Source: a marine gamma proteobacterium HTCC2148 (lineage in GTDB: Bacteria; Pseudomonadota; Gammaproteobacteria; Pseudomonadales; Halieaceae). Taken from it: 64,000 bases of DNA. Made by a program: the position numbers and the translations under genes. Every line of letters starts with the position of its first letter. Within the stretch, counting starts at the first letter, position 1. Where the stretch lies: contig DS999229.1 of assembly GCA_000156295.1 (NCBI GenBank), positions 24,742 through 88,741 of the forward strand, in the 5' to 3' direction. Below are positions 27,457-36,763 of this stretch, in pieces. The notes beneath the pieces were generated by a model, which did no database searches, was not told where the DNA came from, and was given only the letters and a program-made list of their open reading frames with translations.

Positions 27457-28926
27457 ATGGGTCCGATTCCCTTCGACAATACTTATGTCCAGCTTCCCGA
27501 GGCGTTTTACACTCGCCTTGGGCCTCGCGAGGTTAAAACCCCCGGCGCGATCAAGGTTAACCGGGAACTGGCAAGTTTGCTGGGCATAGACCCTGACTGG
27601 CTGGAATCTCCCGAGGGGGTCGCTACAGTTGCTGGGAACTACCTGCCACCCGGCGCTGCGCCACTGGCGGCGGTCTATGCCGGACACCAATTTGGCAGTT
27701 ATAACCCCCAGTTGGGAGATGGCCGTGCTCTTCTGCTCGGCGAAGTGCTTAGTACGCAGGGTCACCGCTACGACATTCAGCTCAAAGGTTCCGGGCCTAC
27801 GCCCTACTCTCGCGGTGGCGATGGCCGCTCGCCACTGGGCCCCGTGTTACGCGAATACATCGTCAGCGAAGCCATGCACGCGCTGGGCGTGCCCAGCACC
27901 AGGGCACTTGCCGCAGTGACCACTGGAGAGCAGGTCACCCGGGATAGTTTCCTGCCCGGTGCCGTGCTTGCCAGAGTGGCTTCCAGCCACATTCGCTTCG
28001 GTACGTTTCAGTTTTTTTCTGCACAAAAGAACCTGGATGCCCTCAAGACATTGGCCAGTTATTGCGTGCAGCGACACTACCCGGAGCGCGCCCAAGCCGA
28101 CAATCCGGCGCTTGCGCTTTTACAGGCGGTCACCGCTGCACAGGCCGCCTTGATACCTCGCTGGCAATTGCTGGGCTTCATTCACGGCGTAATGAATACA
28201 GACAACATGCTGATCTGCGGCGAGACTATCGACTATGGCCCTTGCGCTTTCATGGACGAGTTCGACCCGGCAAAAGTGTTCAGCTCGATCGACCATGGAG
28301 GCCGCTATGCCTACCGCAACCAGCCTGGAATTGCTCACTGGAACCTCGCTGTACTTGCGCAGGCACTGCTGCCCGTGCTGCATGAGGATCAGGACAAAGC
28401 GGTAGAGTTGGCGCAGGCCACCGTAGACGAATTTCCCGCGCTGTTTGAGGCGGCACACCTGCGAGGGTTGGCAGACAAACTTGGCTTTGATGAAATACGT
28501 GAGTCGGACAAGCCCATTGTAGACGAGCTCTTTGAGCTTATGGCTTCAGAGAAACTCGACTTTACCCTCTGCTTTCGACGTCTTTACGACCTGGCCTGCA
28601 ACCCCGACCAACAGGTTGCTGAGCTGTTTGAGTTTCCCGACGCTCTGGTGCCCTGGTTGTCACGCTGGCGCCAGCGACTGGACACTGATCAACTGGCAGA
28701 TAACACCCGAGCAGAGCGAATGGCGATGGCAAATCCTGCCTTCATTGCCCGCAACCATCTGGTGGAGGAGGCCATCAGGGCCGGCGAAGATGAGGGTGAC
28801 TTTGGACCTTTCTTCAAGCTTATCGAGCGCTTGTCAGGGCCTGGTCAATACAATGCTGCAGCGCGACATTATGCAAGCCCACCACTGGCAGGACAGGAAG
28901 TTGCACAGACTTTCTGCGGAACCTGA
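27457..28926 (+). CDS. selO: SelO-family protein AMPylase (YdiU/UPF0061)
   Basis: A 489-residue pseudokinase-fold enzyme that transfers AMP to protein side chains in known homologues, linked to redox stress. Motifs seen: YAGHQFGSYNPQLGDGRALL, IQLKGSGPTPYSRGGDGRSPL, REYIVSEAMHALGVPSTRAL, FIHGVMNTDNM and DYGPCAFMDEFDP. The C-terminus reads QTFCGT, with Cys where eukaryotic homologues have selenocysteine. The ATG at 27457 is chosen; the frame extends to 27394 but those residues overlap the upstream gene's promoter. It is divergent from the amidohydrolase. Confidence 0.93.
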   Translation: MGPIPFDNTYVQLPEAFYTRLGPREVKTPGAIKVNRELASLLGIDPDWLESPEGVATVAGNYLPPGAAPLAAVYAGHQFGSYNPQLGDGRALLLGEVLSTQGHRYDIQLKGSGPTPYSRGGDGRSPLGPVLREYIVSEAMHALGVPSTRALAAVTTGEQVTRDSFLPGAVLARVASSHIRFGTFQFFSAQKNLDALKTLASYCVQRHYPERAQADNPALALLQAVTAAQAALIPRWQLLGFIHGVMNTDNMLICGETIDYGPCAFMDEFDPAKVFSSIDHGGRYAYRNQPGIAHWNLAVLAQALLPVLHEDQDKAVELAQATVDEFPALFEAAHLRGLADKLGFDEIRESDKPIVDELFELMASEKLDFTLCFRRLYDLACNPDQQVAELFEFPDALVPWLSRWRQRLDTDQLADNTRAERMAMANPAFIARNHLVEEAIRAGEDEGDFGPFFKLIERLSGPGQYNAAARHYASPPLAGQEVAQTFCGT

Positions 28927-29003
28927 TCGCCCTACAGGCAGGATAATGGTTTAATTTATCAATAACACTTTCAACTTCGCGGAGAGACCCAAGAACCTTT
29001 ATA

Positions 29004-30662
29004 ATGCCTCACCCATCACTGCACCCAACTGAGTCCAGCAACTTGAGCACAGAACTTTTCGGTAAAACGCTCTCCGGTCCGTTTACCATCCCCTCCGGCA
29101 TTGTCACCACCGCGGTGCCGATCATTCAGTACATTTTCGACCACATGCCCGAGGTGGGTGTAGTGACCACCAAGAGCATCGGCCCGGAACCTCGCGATGG
29201 ATACCGCGAGCCAGTGCTCAGCCAATATGCCCCCGGCTGCTTCGTTAACGCGGTCGGGCTGACCAACCCCGGGCCACAGCGATCAGCCGAGCTCATGGCT
29301 CAATTGCGGGTGCCCGAGGATCGCTTTTTACTGACCTCCATCTTTGGCGGCAGCATCGACGAATTTGTAGAGGTCGCTAAAATTCTGGCACCCGTGTCAG
29401 ACGGACTAGAATTGAACCTGTCTTGCCCACACGCCAAAGGCTATGGCATGGCTATGGGTCAGGACCCTGATATGGTCCGAGAAATTGTCGCCGCGGTTAA
29501 GGCAGTAGTCGATATACCGGTGATCCCCAAGCTCACTCCCAACACCCCAGACATCACTGTAATCGCCAGGGCTGCCGAGGCCGGCGGCGCTGACGGCTTT
29601 TGCGCGATTAACACGGTTGGCCCCGGCTATACCTCTGCACACGGTCACCCCGTACTGAGCAATGGTGCCGGGGGAATGTCTGGCAAGGGCATTCTGCCTA
29701 TCGGGCTCAAGTGCGTTAAAGAGGTGGCCGAAGTCAGTGACCTGCCCATTATCGGTTGTGGCGGTGTATCCAGCGCCGATGATGTGCGCGCCTTCTTTGA
29801 TGCTGGTGCTGAGATCGTCGGCGTAGGGTCGGCGCTCACCGGCATGACGACTGACGAAATCGGCGCCTATTTCAAAACCCTGGCCGCGGACATGGATCGC
29901 GACCAGAACAGAGCCGAGTCACATATCCGCTATGACGTGGACATGAACTTCGCGCCAGTGATCCTGGTCAAAAATGAGAAAGTTTGTGACGACATCACCA
30001 TCCTCACTTTCGACCGAAAACTGAATATTCAAGCGGGCGAATTTATTTTTCTTTGGGTGCCTGGAGTCGGCGAAAAGCCCTTCTCCGCACTGACTGACGA
30101 CCCCTTCTCTCTGGTGGTTATTGATGTAGGCCACTTCACTCACGCAGTGCTGGACCTGGCCGAAGGCACAGAGTGCTATGTTCGAGGACCTCATGGCATC
30201 CCGGTGGATCCACCCGAGGGTGCCAAAGTAATGGCGGTGGCCGGTGGCACCGGCCTGGCCGCGGTCTACCAGGTCGCCAGAGACTTTGGCAACGCTGAGG
30301 TCTTTACTGGCGCCCGCACCGCCGAGCGCTTGTATTTCCTCGAAGAATGCCAGCAGATTGCCGAGGTACATGTGGCTACAGACGATGGCAGCGCCGGCTA
30401 CCACGGTGTGGTCACCGAGCTGCTGCGGCAGCGACTCAAAGCAATGTCAGCGGAAGAGCGGGACACCCTGGTGTTCTATAACTGCGGCCCATCACCCATG
30501 GTGCATGCGGCAATTGCAGTGCAACGGGAGTTCTGTCGAGACGATCAAATCTTCAATGCCATTGACTACCTGACCAAATGTGGTGTCGGTATTTGTGGAG
30601 CCTGCGCAGCACCCGATGGCAGAAGACTGTGCGTTGATGGTCCTTTCCTCTCGGCATCCTGA
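29004..30662 (+). CDS. Dihydroorotate dehydrogenase class 1B-like, PyrD-PyrK fusion
   Basis: A 552-residue flavoprotein. The first ~310 residues are a class 1 dihydroorotate dehydrogenase-type barrel with the active-site loop LNLSCPHAKGYG (Cys141 as catalytic base). The rest is a ferredoxin-reductase-like PyrK half: an FAD/NAD-binding region (KPFSALTDDPFSL, AVAGGTGLAAVYQVA) and a [2Fe-2S] site made by Cys526, Cys531, Cys534 and Cys543. In class 1B enzymes these are separate subunits that pass electrons to NAD+. Here they are one chain. Gammaproteobacteria normally use the membrane class 2 enzyme, so an alternative dihydropyrimidine or dihydroorotate-like substrate is possible. It follows selO on the same strand after 77 bp. 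Confidence 0.85.
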   Translation: MPHPSLHPTESSNLSTELFGKTLSGPFTIPSGIVTTAVPIIQYIFDHMPEVGVVTTKSIGPEPRDGYREPVLSQYAPGCFVNAVGLTNPGPQRSAELMAQLRVPEDRFLLTSIFGGSIDEFVEVAKILAPVSDGLELNLSCPHAKGYGMAMGQDPDMVREIVAAVKAVVDIPVIPKLTPNTPDITVIARAAEAGGADGFCAINTVGPGYTSAHGHPVLSNGAGGMSGKGILPIGLKCVKEVAEVSDLPIIGCGGVSSADDVRAFFDAGAEIVGVGSALTGMTTDEIGAYFKTLAADMDRDQNRAESHIRYDVDMNFAPVILVKNEKVCDDITILTFDRKLNIQAGEFIFLWVPGVGEKPFSALTDDPFSLVVIDVGHFTHAVLDLAEGTECYVRGPHGIPVDPPEGAKVMAVAGGTGLAAVYQVARDFGNAEVFTGARTAERLYFLEECQQIAEVHVATDDGSAGYHGVVTELLRQRLKAMSAEERDTLVFYNCGPSPMVHAAIAVQREFCRDDQIFNAIDYLTKCGVGICGACAAPDGRRLCVDGPFLSAS

Positions 30663-30866
30663 TCACCCCTTAAAGTGGGGCGCCCCTCGAGAGAAGCGCC
30701 CTGGCCAGATGGCCAATGCAGCAACACCGTTGCCCACTGCGCGTGCTGGTTCGCTTGCGTAAGGGCTGCCCGGCGTATGCTCATGAAACTTCCCCCCCAC
30801 TCAGCGGTCAAGTAAGATGCCTGCCTGAGCAGTAACCACACCCAGACGACAGGAGTCGCTCACATC

Positions 30867-32210
30867 ATGCCTAAAGGTGTCTATCACGCCCCCTGGGAAC
30901 GAGCCTTTGACCGTATCCTGACCCCTCTGGAAGATTTCATCCATCGCCAGACCACCTCCGGCATACTGCTGATGATTTGTGCTGTTGTGGCGCTGGTAAT
31001 TGCCAACAGCCCAATTCATGAGTCCTACGAGCATTTCCTGCACGAACAAATAGCTATTAGTTTTGGCAACAAGGCCTTCTCGCTGTCCATCCACCACTGG
31101 ATTAACGAGGCCCTGATGGCGATGTTCTTCTTCATCATGGGTTTGGAATTGAAGCGTGAATTATTGGTGGGAGAACTGTCTACTCCCAGTCAGGCACTGT
31201 TGCCAATCATGGCGGCAATTGGTGGCATGGTGATTCCTGCGCTAGGCTACTTTGTCTTCAACACCAGCGGACCTGACGCCAAAGGCTGGGGCATTCCCAT
31301 GGCCACAGATATCGCTTTTGCAATCGGGGCGCTTAGCCTACTGGGACCTAGAATTCCCAAAAACCTGATTACCTTCCTTATTGCACTCGCCATTGTTGAC
31401 GACCTGGGTGCGGTGGCGGTAATCGCCCTGTTCTACACGGAAAATATCGACACCATGGCGCTATTTTATGCCGCTGTGCTCACCTTTGTTTTGCTTTCTT
31501 TCAACCTCGGCGGCGTGCGCAGGCCGCTGCCCTATGCCGCCGTTGGCATTTTGCTCTGGGCTGCCATGTTGGCGAGCGGCATTCACGCGACAATCGCGGG
31601 TATCGTGGTCGCTTTTGTCATTCCCATTCGGCCCAAGTTTGAGCCCCACACCTTTGTCAAACGGGTTGATGAGACCAATAAGAAAATGGAGAAATCGATC
31701 AGCGAAAATGCTGACATCATTCACAACAATCATTTTCGAGCGCTGGTCATGTCGCTGGACGACGGGGTGAAATTGGTTCAGGCACCAGCCCAACGCCTGG
31801 AGCACTCGCTGCATCTGCCAGTGGCCTATTTGGTGATTCCCATTTTCGCGCTGGCCAATGCCGGAATTCCTATCGATTTCGCAGATTTCAGTGAGGTAGT
31901 TTCCAGCCCTATTACCCTGGGAGTAATATGCGGGCTGCTACTGGGTAAACCGCTTGGCATTGCCGGCTTCACCTGGGTCACGGTGAAACTGGGAATGGCA
32001 AAACTGCCCGACGGCCTGAACATGAAACATGTTCTTGGCGTGGGTCTGTTGGGGGGCATCGGTTTTACCATGTCTATTTTCATCGCCGACCTTGGCTTTA
32101 TTAACAAACCGGAGGAATTACTGGCAGCCAAAACCGGTATTCTCCTGGCTTCAGCAATCGCCGGCTTCGGGGGCTTCTTCTGGCTCAAGGCGAACACCGT
32201 TAAGCCCTAG
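30867..32210 (+). CDS. nhaA: Na+/H+ antiporter NhaA
   Basis: A 447-residue inner-membrane antiporter that exports Na+ in exchange for protons, important in salty habitats. It has about 12 helices. Asp148 (TDIAFAIGALSLLG) and the pair Asp178-Asp179 (IVDDLGAVAVIALFY) correspond to the ion-binding and transport aspartates of E. coli NhaA. AGGAG lies upstream of the ATG. The preceding 204-bp gap (30663-30866) has a GC-rich stretch (GGGGCGCCCC near 30676) but nothing I can name. It stands alone in transcription orientation. Confidence 0.95.
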   Translation: MPKGVYHAPWERAFDRILTPLEDFIHRQTTSGILLMICAVVALVIANSPIHESYEHFLHEQIAISFGNKAFSLSIHHWINEALMAMFFFIMGLELKRELLVGELSTPSQALLPIMAAIGGMVIPALGYFVFNTSGPDAKGWGIPMATDIAFAIGALSLLGPRIPKNLITFLIALAIVDDLGAVAVIALFYTENIDTMALFYAAVLTFVLLSFNLGGVRRPLPYAAVGILLWAAMLASGIHATIAGIVVAFVIPIRPKFEPHTFVKRVDETNKKMEKSISENADIIHNNHFRALVMSLDDGVKLVQAPAQRLEHSLHLPVAYLVIPIFALANAGIPIDFADFSEVVSSPITLGVICGLLLGKPLGIAGFTWVTVKLGMAKLPDGLNMKHVLGVGLLGGIGFTMSIFIADLGFINKPEELLAAKTGILLASAIAGFGGFFWLKANTVKP

Positions 32211-32340
32211 TGCTGTAGCGAATTGATCAACATAGAAAAGCTGGACGTTCACTGAAAAGAGCAGGCCGTTAATCTGGGTATTGGGGTTTTAGCTGCGGAC
32301 GATCAGCGCTGGCATATGCTAGCTTTCGCAATGGTCGAAA

Positions 32341-32766
32341 TCAGCCCTTCAAATGCTGAGACAGGTCACCCGATAAGCGCGGTATGATTTGCCGACTAGT
32401 GAAATACCAACCCGACTTGTCGCAGGCAAATTCGTCCACATAACGCCCCGCCATTACTGCCTGTAAAGGCAGTAATTCCGTTGCCTGCAGCACTGTGAAA
32501 TAGGAACGCGCACCTGCACGATCACCTTCCACCTTCACTTGAACGTTAGTAGTGATATGGTGACTGAGGGGCGTGCCGTCCTCATAAATGCGCGTAAATG
32601 CAGCATAAACTCGCTCAATGGCCTCGCTGCCTTGGGCGTGGACCTCTCCATCCGGGCCTATAAACTGGGCCTGCGACAACAGTTTTCCAATCGAAGTGAT
32701 ACTCCCCTCATCTATCAATTCAGCGTACCGATAGATCAGGTTTTCTATTTCTCGCTCCGGTGACAT
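32341..32766 (-). CDS. SnoaL-like (NTF2-fold) protein
   Basis: A 141-residue cone-shaped NTF2-fold protein. It begins EREIENLIYRYAELIDEG, and has ITTNVQVKVEGDRAGARSYFTVLQ and a YVDEFACDKSGWYFTSRQI closing strand, all usual for SnoaL_4-type proteins. Members act as small hydratases, isomerases or binding proteins, and are common beside catabolic genes for aromatic or steroid-like compounds. No catalytic residue is diagnostic here. It lies between nhaA (convergent) and the AGCS symporter gene on its own strand. Confidence 0.72.
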   Translation of the reverse strand: MSPEREIENLIYRYAELIDEGSITSIGKLLSQAQFIGPDGEVHAQGSEAIERVYAAFTRIYEDGTPLSHHITTNVQVKVEGDRAGARSYFTVLQATELLPLQAVMAGRYVDEFACDKSGWYFTSRQIIPRLSGDLSQHLKG

Positions 32767-32848
32767 GAAAAGTCCTCGTCAATAACAACAAACGTACCAG
32801 GCCGCTAACAACCCGTTTGCACTCGGCCTGAACTTAAGCCCGCTAAAA

Positions 32849-34402
32849 TCAGGCTTTGGAGGCCCGGGCACGCTCCTGGCGATAGTTACGCACATCGCCC
32901 CGGTTCACCCCGTCTATGAATTCCCTCACTTCACGCTTGATCTCCGGTGCGTAGAAATACAGACCCAAAATATTGGGCACCGAAATCAGAAAGACCATAG
33001 CGTCCGAGAAGTCCAGAACAGCTTCAAGCTGGATCATGCAACCCAGTGCGAGAAAACCACAGAACACCAGTTTGAAAATATTTTCACTCACGGGGTGCTC
33101 ACTGAACAAGTAAGTCCATGCCTTTAGTCCATAGTAAGACCAGGCAATGGAAGTTGAAAATGCAAACAACAGGGCAGCTACCGCCAGCGGATAAGGCGCC
33201 CAACTAAAGTGGTGCTCGAAAGCCGCCGACGTCAGGGCAATACCTTGCAGCCCCTGATCCATCAGCCCTGCAGGATAAGCAGTTACCACGATGACCAGTG
33301 AACTCAATGTACAAATGACAATGGTATCGATAAACGGCTCTAGCAAAGACACCAGTCCCTCGGAGGCAGGATGATCTGTTTGCACCGCCGAGTGAGCAAT
33401 TGACGCAGACCCCAGTCCCGCCTCATTGGAAAACAAGGCACGCTGGAAGCCCACAATAATGGCGCCCACCATACCGCCGGTGACACTCTCCAGGCTGAAT
33501 GCACTGCCGACAATCAGACCAACGGCAGCGGGAATATGCTCTGCGCTCATGGCAATAATGACCACTGCCGACACCATGTACAGGACTGCCATAAACGGCA
33601 CAATTTTTCCTGCCACAGCAGCGATAGAGCGGATGCCGCCAAGAATCACAACGCCCACCAAAGCAGCGATCGCCAGACCGAACAGCCAGCCTTTATCGAC
33701 AAAGTAGCTAGAGTCGCCGCCGGTGATAGTGACAAACTGAACGTAGGCCTGGTTGGACTGAAACATGTTGCCGATGCCCAAACAACCAATTACCAGCGCC
33801 AGCGCATAGAACCTGCCGAGACCTTTACCCATCAGAGGAAAGCCCCTGGATACCAGATAGTGCTCGAGGTAATACATGGGGCCGCCGGACACCGATCCAT
33901 CCGGGTTGTACTTGCGGTATTTCACCCCGAGCGTGCATTCCACCAACTTAGTGGACATGGAAACAAAGCCGGCGACAATTAGCCAAAATGCGGCTCCCGG
34001 CCCGCCAATCACTATCGCTACTGCGACACCTCCGATATTTCCTATACCTACAGTGCCCGATACGGCTGTGGCAACCGCCTTGAAGTGCGAAATCTCACCG
34101 GGGGCCTTGGGGTCATGATAGTCGCCTCTGACCAGGCGCAGCGCCAGACCGAAGCCGCGGATGTTGATAAAGCCCATGTACAAGGTAAAAAAGGTCGCCG
34201 CAACAGCAAGCCAGAGCACAATCCAGGGAATTTCATAACCAAATAGCGATAACTTATAGAAAACAAAGGCGGACAACGCAGCCGCTAACGGACGAACAAT
34301 CGACTCCACCGTTTCGTCGATTCCACCGGCAAAAACAGAGCGGCTCAGCAAAGCTCCAACTATCAGAACCACTGTATTCGACAAACCTCTTACACGATTC
34401 AT
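32849..34402 (-). CDS. Alanine/glycine:cation symporter (AGCS family)
   Basis: A 517-residue Na+- or H+-driven importer of alanine or glycine with about 10-11 helices. Family motifs are clear: AVATAVSGTVGIGNIGGVAVAI, SGGPMYYLEHYLV, and FSNEAGLGSASIAHSAVQTDHPASEGLVSLLEPF shown here only in pieces (NEAGLGSASIAHSA, HPASEGLVSLLEPF). The N-terminus has a signal-like hydrophobic stretch before the first transport helix. A 17-bp palindrome (34423-34439) lies 21 bp before its start and may be an operator. It is divergent from the crotonase gene. Confidence 0.93.
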   Translation of the reverse strand: MNRVRGLSNTVVLIVGALLSRSVFAGGIDETVESIVRPLAAALSAFVFYKLSLFGYEIPWIVLWLAVAATFFTLYMGFINIRGFGLALRLVRGDYHDPKAPGEISHFKAVATAVSGTVGIGNIGGVAVAIVIGGPGAAFWLIVAGFVSMSTKLVECTLGVKYRKYNPDGSVSGGPMYYLEHYLVSRGFPLMGKGLGRFYALALVIGCLGIGNMFQSNQAYVQFVTITGGDSSYFVDKGWLFGLAIAALVGVVILGGIRSIAAVAGKIVPFMAVLYMVSAVVIIAMSAEHIPAAVGLIVGSAFSLESVTGGMVGAIIVGFQRALFSNEAGLGSASIAHSAVQTDHPASEGLVSLLEPFIDTIVICTLSSLVIVVTAYPAGLMDQGLQGIALTSAAFEHHFSWAPYPLAVAALLFAFSTSIAWSYYGLKAWTYLFSEHPVSENIFKLVFCGFLALGCMIQLEAVLDFSDAMVFLISVPNILGLYFYAPEIKREVREFIDGVNRGDVRNYRQERARASKA

Positions 34403-34422
34403 TCATCCACCTATTGTTATTT

Positions 34423-34439
34423 GTTAGGTGCAGCCTAAC
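34423..34439. promoter_or_regulatory. 17-bp palindrome between the AGCS and crotonase genes
   Basis: GTTAGGTGCAGCCTAAC has perfect 6-bp arms around TGCAG. It lies in the 161-bp divergent region 34403-34563, 21 bp before the AGCS start, where a TetR- or LysR-type regulator could bind. A smaller repeat TTGTTAACGAACAA (34472-34485) is also present. No regulator gene is adjacent, so the partner is unknown. Confidence 0.4.
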
Positions 34440-34563
34440 CCATAGTGCAATAAATTGCCTCGGTGCAGGGTTTGTTAACGAACAATGACCGCAGACATCC
34501 TTGGTGTTAAAGGCTGCTAATGAGACATTGCTTATCTGCATCAGCCCATAACAAGGAATATTC

Positions 34564-35382
34564 ATGAGCAGTGTCATTGAGGTCACCATCAATAATCACG
34601 TAGCCCACCTGCAATTGAATCGACCAGACGCGCATAACGCTATCGACGGAGCGATCATGAATGGGCTACTGGATTTTGCCCGGCAAATGATGGACCCCGG
34701 CGAAATCCGCGCTGTCGTCATTTCAGGCAAGGGCAAAAGTTTCTGCGCAGGCATTGATATGAACTCATTCGCAGAGATGGCCAGCGGTGAACTCAATTCC
34801 GAGCGCGAGGATGTTACTGCGGCAATGGCGGATCTGAGCCCAGCCGGCGCGAACCGCGCGCAGCAACTAGGCTGGCTATGGCAGGAAGTGCCTGTGCCCG
34901 TTATCGCGGCCATTCAGGGCGTATCGCTGGGTGGCGGCCTGAATCTTGCCCTTGGCGCCGACATTCGGTTGGTACATCCGCAAGCATCACTTGGCCTGGT
35001 AGAAATCACCTGGGGCCTGCTACCGGACATGTCCGCCACTCAATCTCTACGGCGTCTTACCTCGTTGGACAGAGCCAAGGAGCTGGCAATGACTGGTCGC
35101 CGCTTCAGTGGTGAGCAGGCTCTCGCGTATGGACTGGCTACCGAAATCACGACTACGCCGGTGGAGGATGCACTGGCTCTGGCCGAGCAAATCGCCAACC
35201 GCAATCCAGACGCGGTTCGAGCGGTTAAACAGGTGCTGAATCAATCTGCTCTGGTGAGCGTTGCAGACGGACTGCAACAGGAAGCAGCAGCCAGCCAGAG
35301 AATATTAGGTTCATCAAACCAGGTGGAAGCAGTCTCGGCAAAGTTCGAAGGACGCTCTCCCAGTTTCAATGACCCGGGGTAA
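34564..35382 (+). CDS. Enoyl-CoA hydratase/isomerase family protein (crotonase)
   Basis: A 272-residue crotonase-fold enzyme. GKGKSFCAGIDMNSF supplies one half of the oxyanion hole and QGVSLGGGLNLALGADIRL the other. The LGLVEITWGLLPDMSATQSL segment places a Glu (in EITWG) near the active site, as in hydratases and dienoyl-CoA isomerases. It likely acts on a fatty-acyl or ring-derived CoA ester. AAGGAATATTC stands before the ATG. It is convergent with the exported D-2-hydroxyacid dehydrogenase. The 148-bp gap 35383-35530 holds no gene I can support. Confidence 0.85.
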   Translation: MSSVIEVTINNHVAHLQLNRPDAHNAIDGAIMNGLLDFARQMMDPGEIRAVVISGKGKSFCAGIDMNSFAEMASGELNSEREDVTAAMADLSPAGANRAQQLGWLWQEVPVPVIAAIQGVSLGGGLNLALGADIRLVHPQASLGLVEITWGLLPDMSATQSLRRLTSLDRAKELAMTGRRFSGEQALAYGLATEITTTPVEDALALAEQIANRNPDAVRAVKQVLNQSALVSVADGLQQEAAASQRILGSSNQVEAVSAKFEGRSPSFNDPG

Positions 35383-35530
35383 ACACATCTCAACTGACGC
35401 TGCAGTGGCCATTGGATAGCAGCTACGACTCATCAACCCTCGAGGAAGTGGGACCGAAAAAAAAGTCTTTAGAAAAGAAGTTTGCCAATGGACATACCGT
35501 GAAGACTGGCCAGGTCCTGAAAGCTGATGG

Positions 35531-36664
35531 CTAGTAACCCGCATCCATGTTCACCACGTTAAGCATGGGTTCTCCGGCTACATAACGGCGCAGGTTTTCC
35601 ACTGCAATGATAGCTCCCCGCCTGAAACTGTCGCTGCCGGCTGTCGAAGAATGGGGAGTGATGATGACGTTGTCCATCAGCCACAGAGGGCTCTCGGCGG
35701 GCAGAGGCTCCGGGTCAGTCACATCAAGCCCCGCGCCGTAAACCCGGCCAGACTCCAGTGCAACGATAAGAGCGTCGGTATCGGTGCTCTTGCCTCGGCC
35801 AACGCTAATAAACAAAGACCCCTTCTTCACCTTTGCAAAGAATGTTTCATTAAACAGCCCTGCAGTTTTAGATGTCAGCGGCAGTGCGTTTACAACAACA
35901 TCCGCGTCGGCGGCCAATACCATCAACTCGTCAGACAAACCCACGTAACTGACATAGTCAGGCCCAGAGCGGGAGGAGTTTCGAATGGCCGTGACTTTCA
36001 TACCCAGGCCGTGGGCGCGCCATGCCACTTCTGTGCCGATTCCTCCCAGACCGACTACTAGCAGGGTTTTATCTTTTAGCTCTCCAAAGCGCACCTGCTG
36101 CCTCAGATTATTGTCCCATTTCGAGTCCATCTGGGCCCGGTAATAAGCCGGCAGCCCGCGGGCAAGCGATAACATCATCGCGATACTGTGCTCCGCAATT
36201 GCCGGACCGGAAAGACGCTTGCCATTAGTGAACGTTCGGCCGGAAACTTGCTCTGACGTTAAGCTCGCACAGCGATCCATGCCGACAAAATAATTGTGTA
36301 CCCAGATCAGGTCAGCCCCTGCGGTCATCGTCGCCGGATCGCAAAGACCAATCACCGCATCCACACCTTGAAGCAATGCCGGATCGGGTACAAAAGCTCC
36401 AGAGTCATCAATAACCAACTCGGCAGTGCCGGCGGCCCCTCTCAATTGCTGCAAATATCCTGGGGTAATAGACGTCAAAAAAGGAGGCGCGCTAACCAGG
36501 ATCTTCGAGGGTGCCCAACCAGGCTGCCTACTGAGGGGCTTGCTCGCTTCGCGCAGGCCAAGCTCCTGAATGATATTTGCAGCGTCCTGATTTGGAGCAG
36601 AAGAAACCTGTGCCGCAAGACAAGAAACCAGCAAAGTGATGGTGAGCGTGATAGTAATTTTCAT
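35531..36664 (-). CDS. Exported D-2-hydroxyacid dehydrogenase-family protein
   Basis: A 377-residue protein with a cleavable signal peptide (KITITLTITLLVSCLAAQVSSA) ahead of a complete dehydrogenase. The NAD-binding motif is GLGGIG at 205-210. The catalytic triad is Arg290 (SVGRGKS), Glu319 (DPEP) and His338 (TPHSS). A Cys15 before AAQ is not a good lipobox (VSCLAA), so I call it Sec-exported rather than lipoprotein. A periplasmic pyridine-nucleotide enzyme is odd, because the periplasm lacks a free NAD(P)H pool. It may bind its cofactor tightly, as in glucose-fructose oxidoreductase. It is convergent with the crotonase. Confidence 0.82.
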   Translation of the reverse strand: MKITITLTITLLVSCLAAQVSSAPNQDAANIIQELGLREASKPLSRQPGWAPSKILVSAPPFLTSITPGYLQQLRGAAGTAELVIDDSGAFVPDPALLQGVDAVIGLCDPATMTAGADLIWVHNYFVGMDRCASLTSEQVSGRTFTNGKRLSGPAIAEHSIAMMLSLARGLPAYYRAQMDSKWDNNLRQQVRFGELKDKTLLVVGLGGIGTEVAWRAHGLGMKVTAIRNSSRSGPDYVSYVGLSDELMVLAADADVVVNALPLTSKTAGLFNETFFAKVKKGSLFISVGRGKSTDTDALIVALESGRVYGAGLDVTDPEPLPAESPLWLMDNVIITPHSSTAGSDSFRRGAIIAVENLRRYVAGEPMLNVVNMDAGY

Positions 36665-36763
36665 GGTTAACTCCGTTTAACGTACAACAATGAATCGATC
36701 AGCCCGAGATGCGTGGCTTCAAACCGAACTGAACAGGTTCGCGAAGAACACTTCAAGCCAGAT

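Noticed and set aside
27457-28926. SelO as a selenoprotein
   Set aside because: The C-terminal residue position is Cys (TFCGT) and the stop follows as TGA after Thr, with no readthrough extension or SECIS-like element visible.
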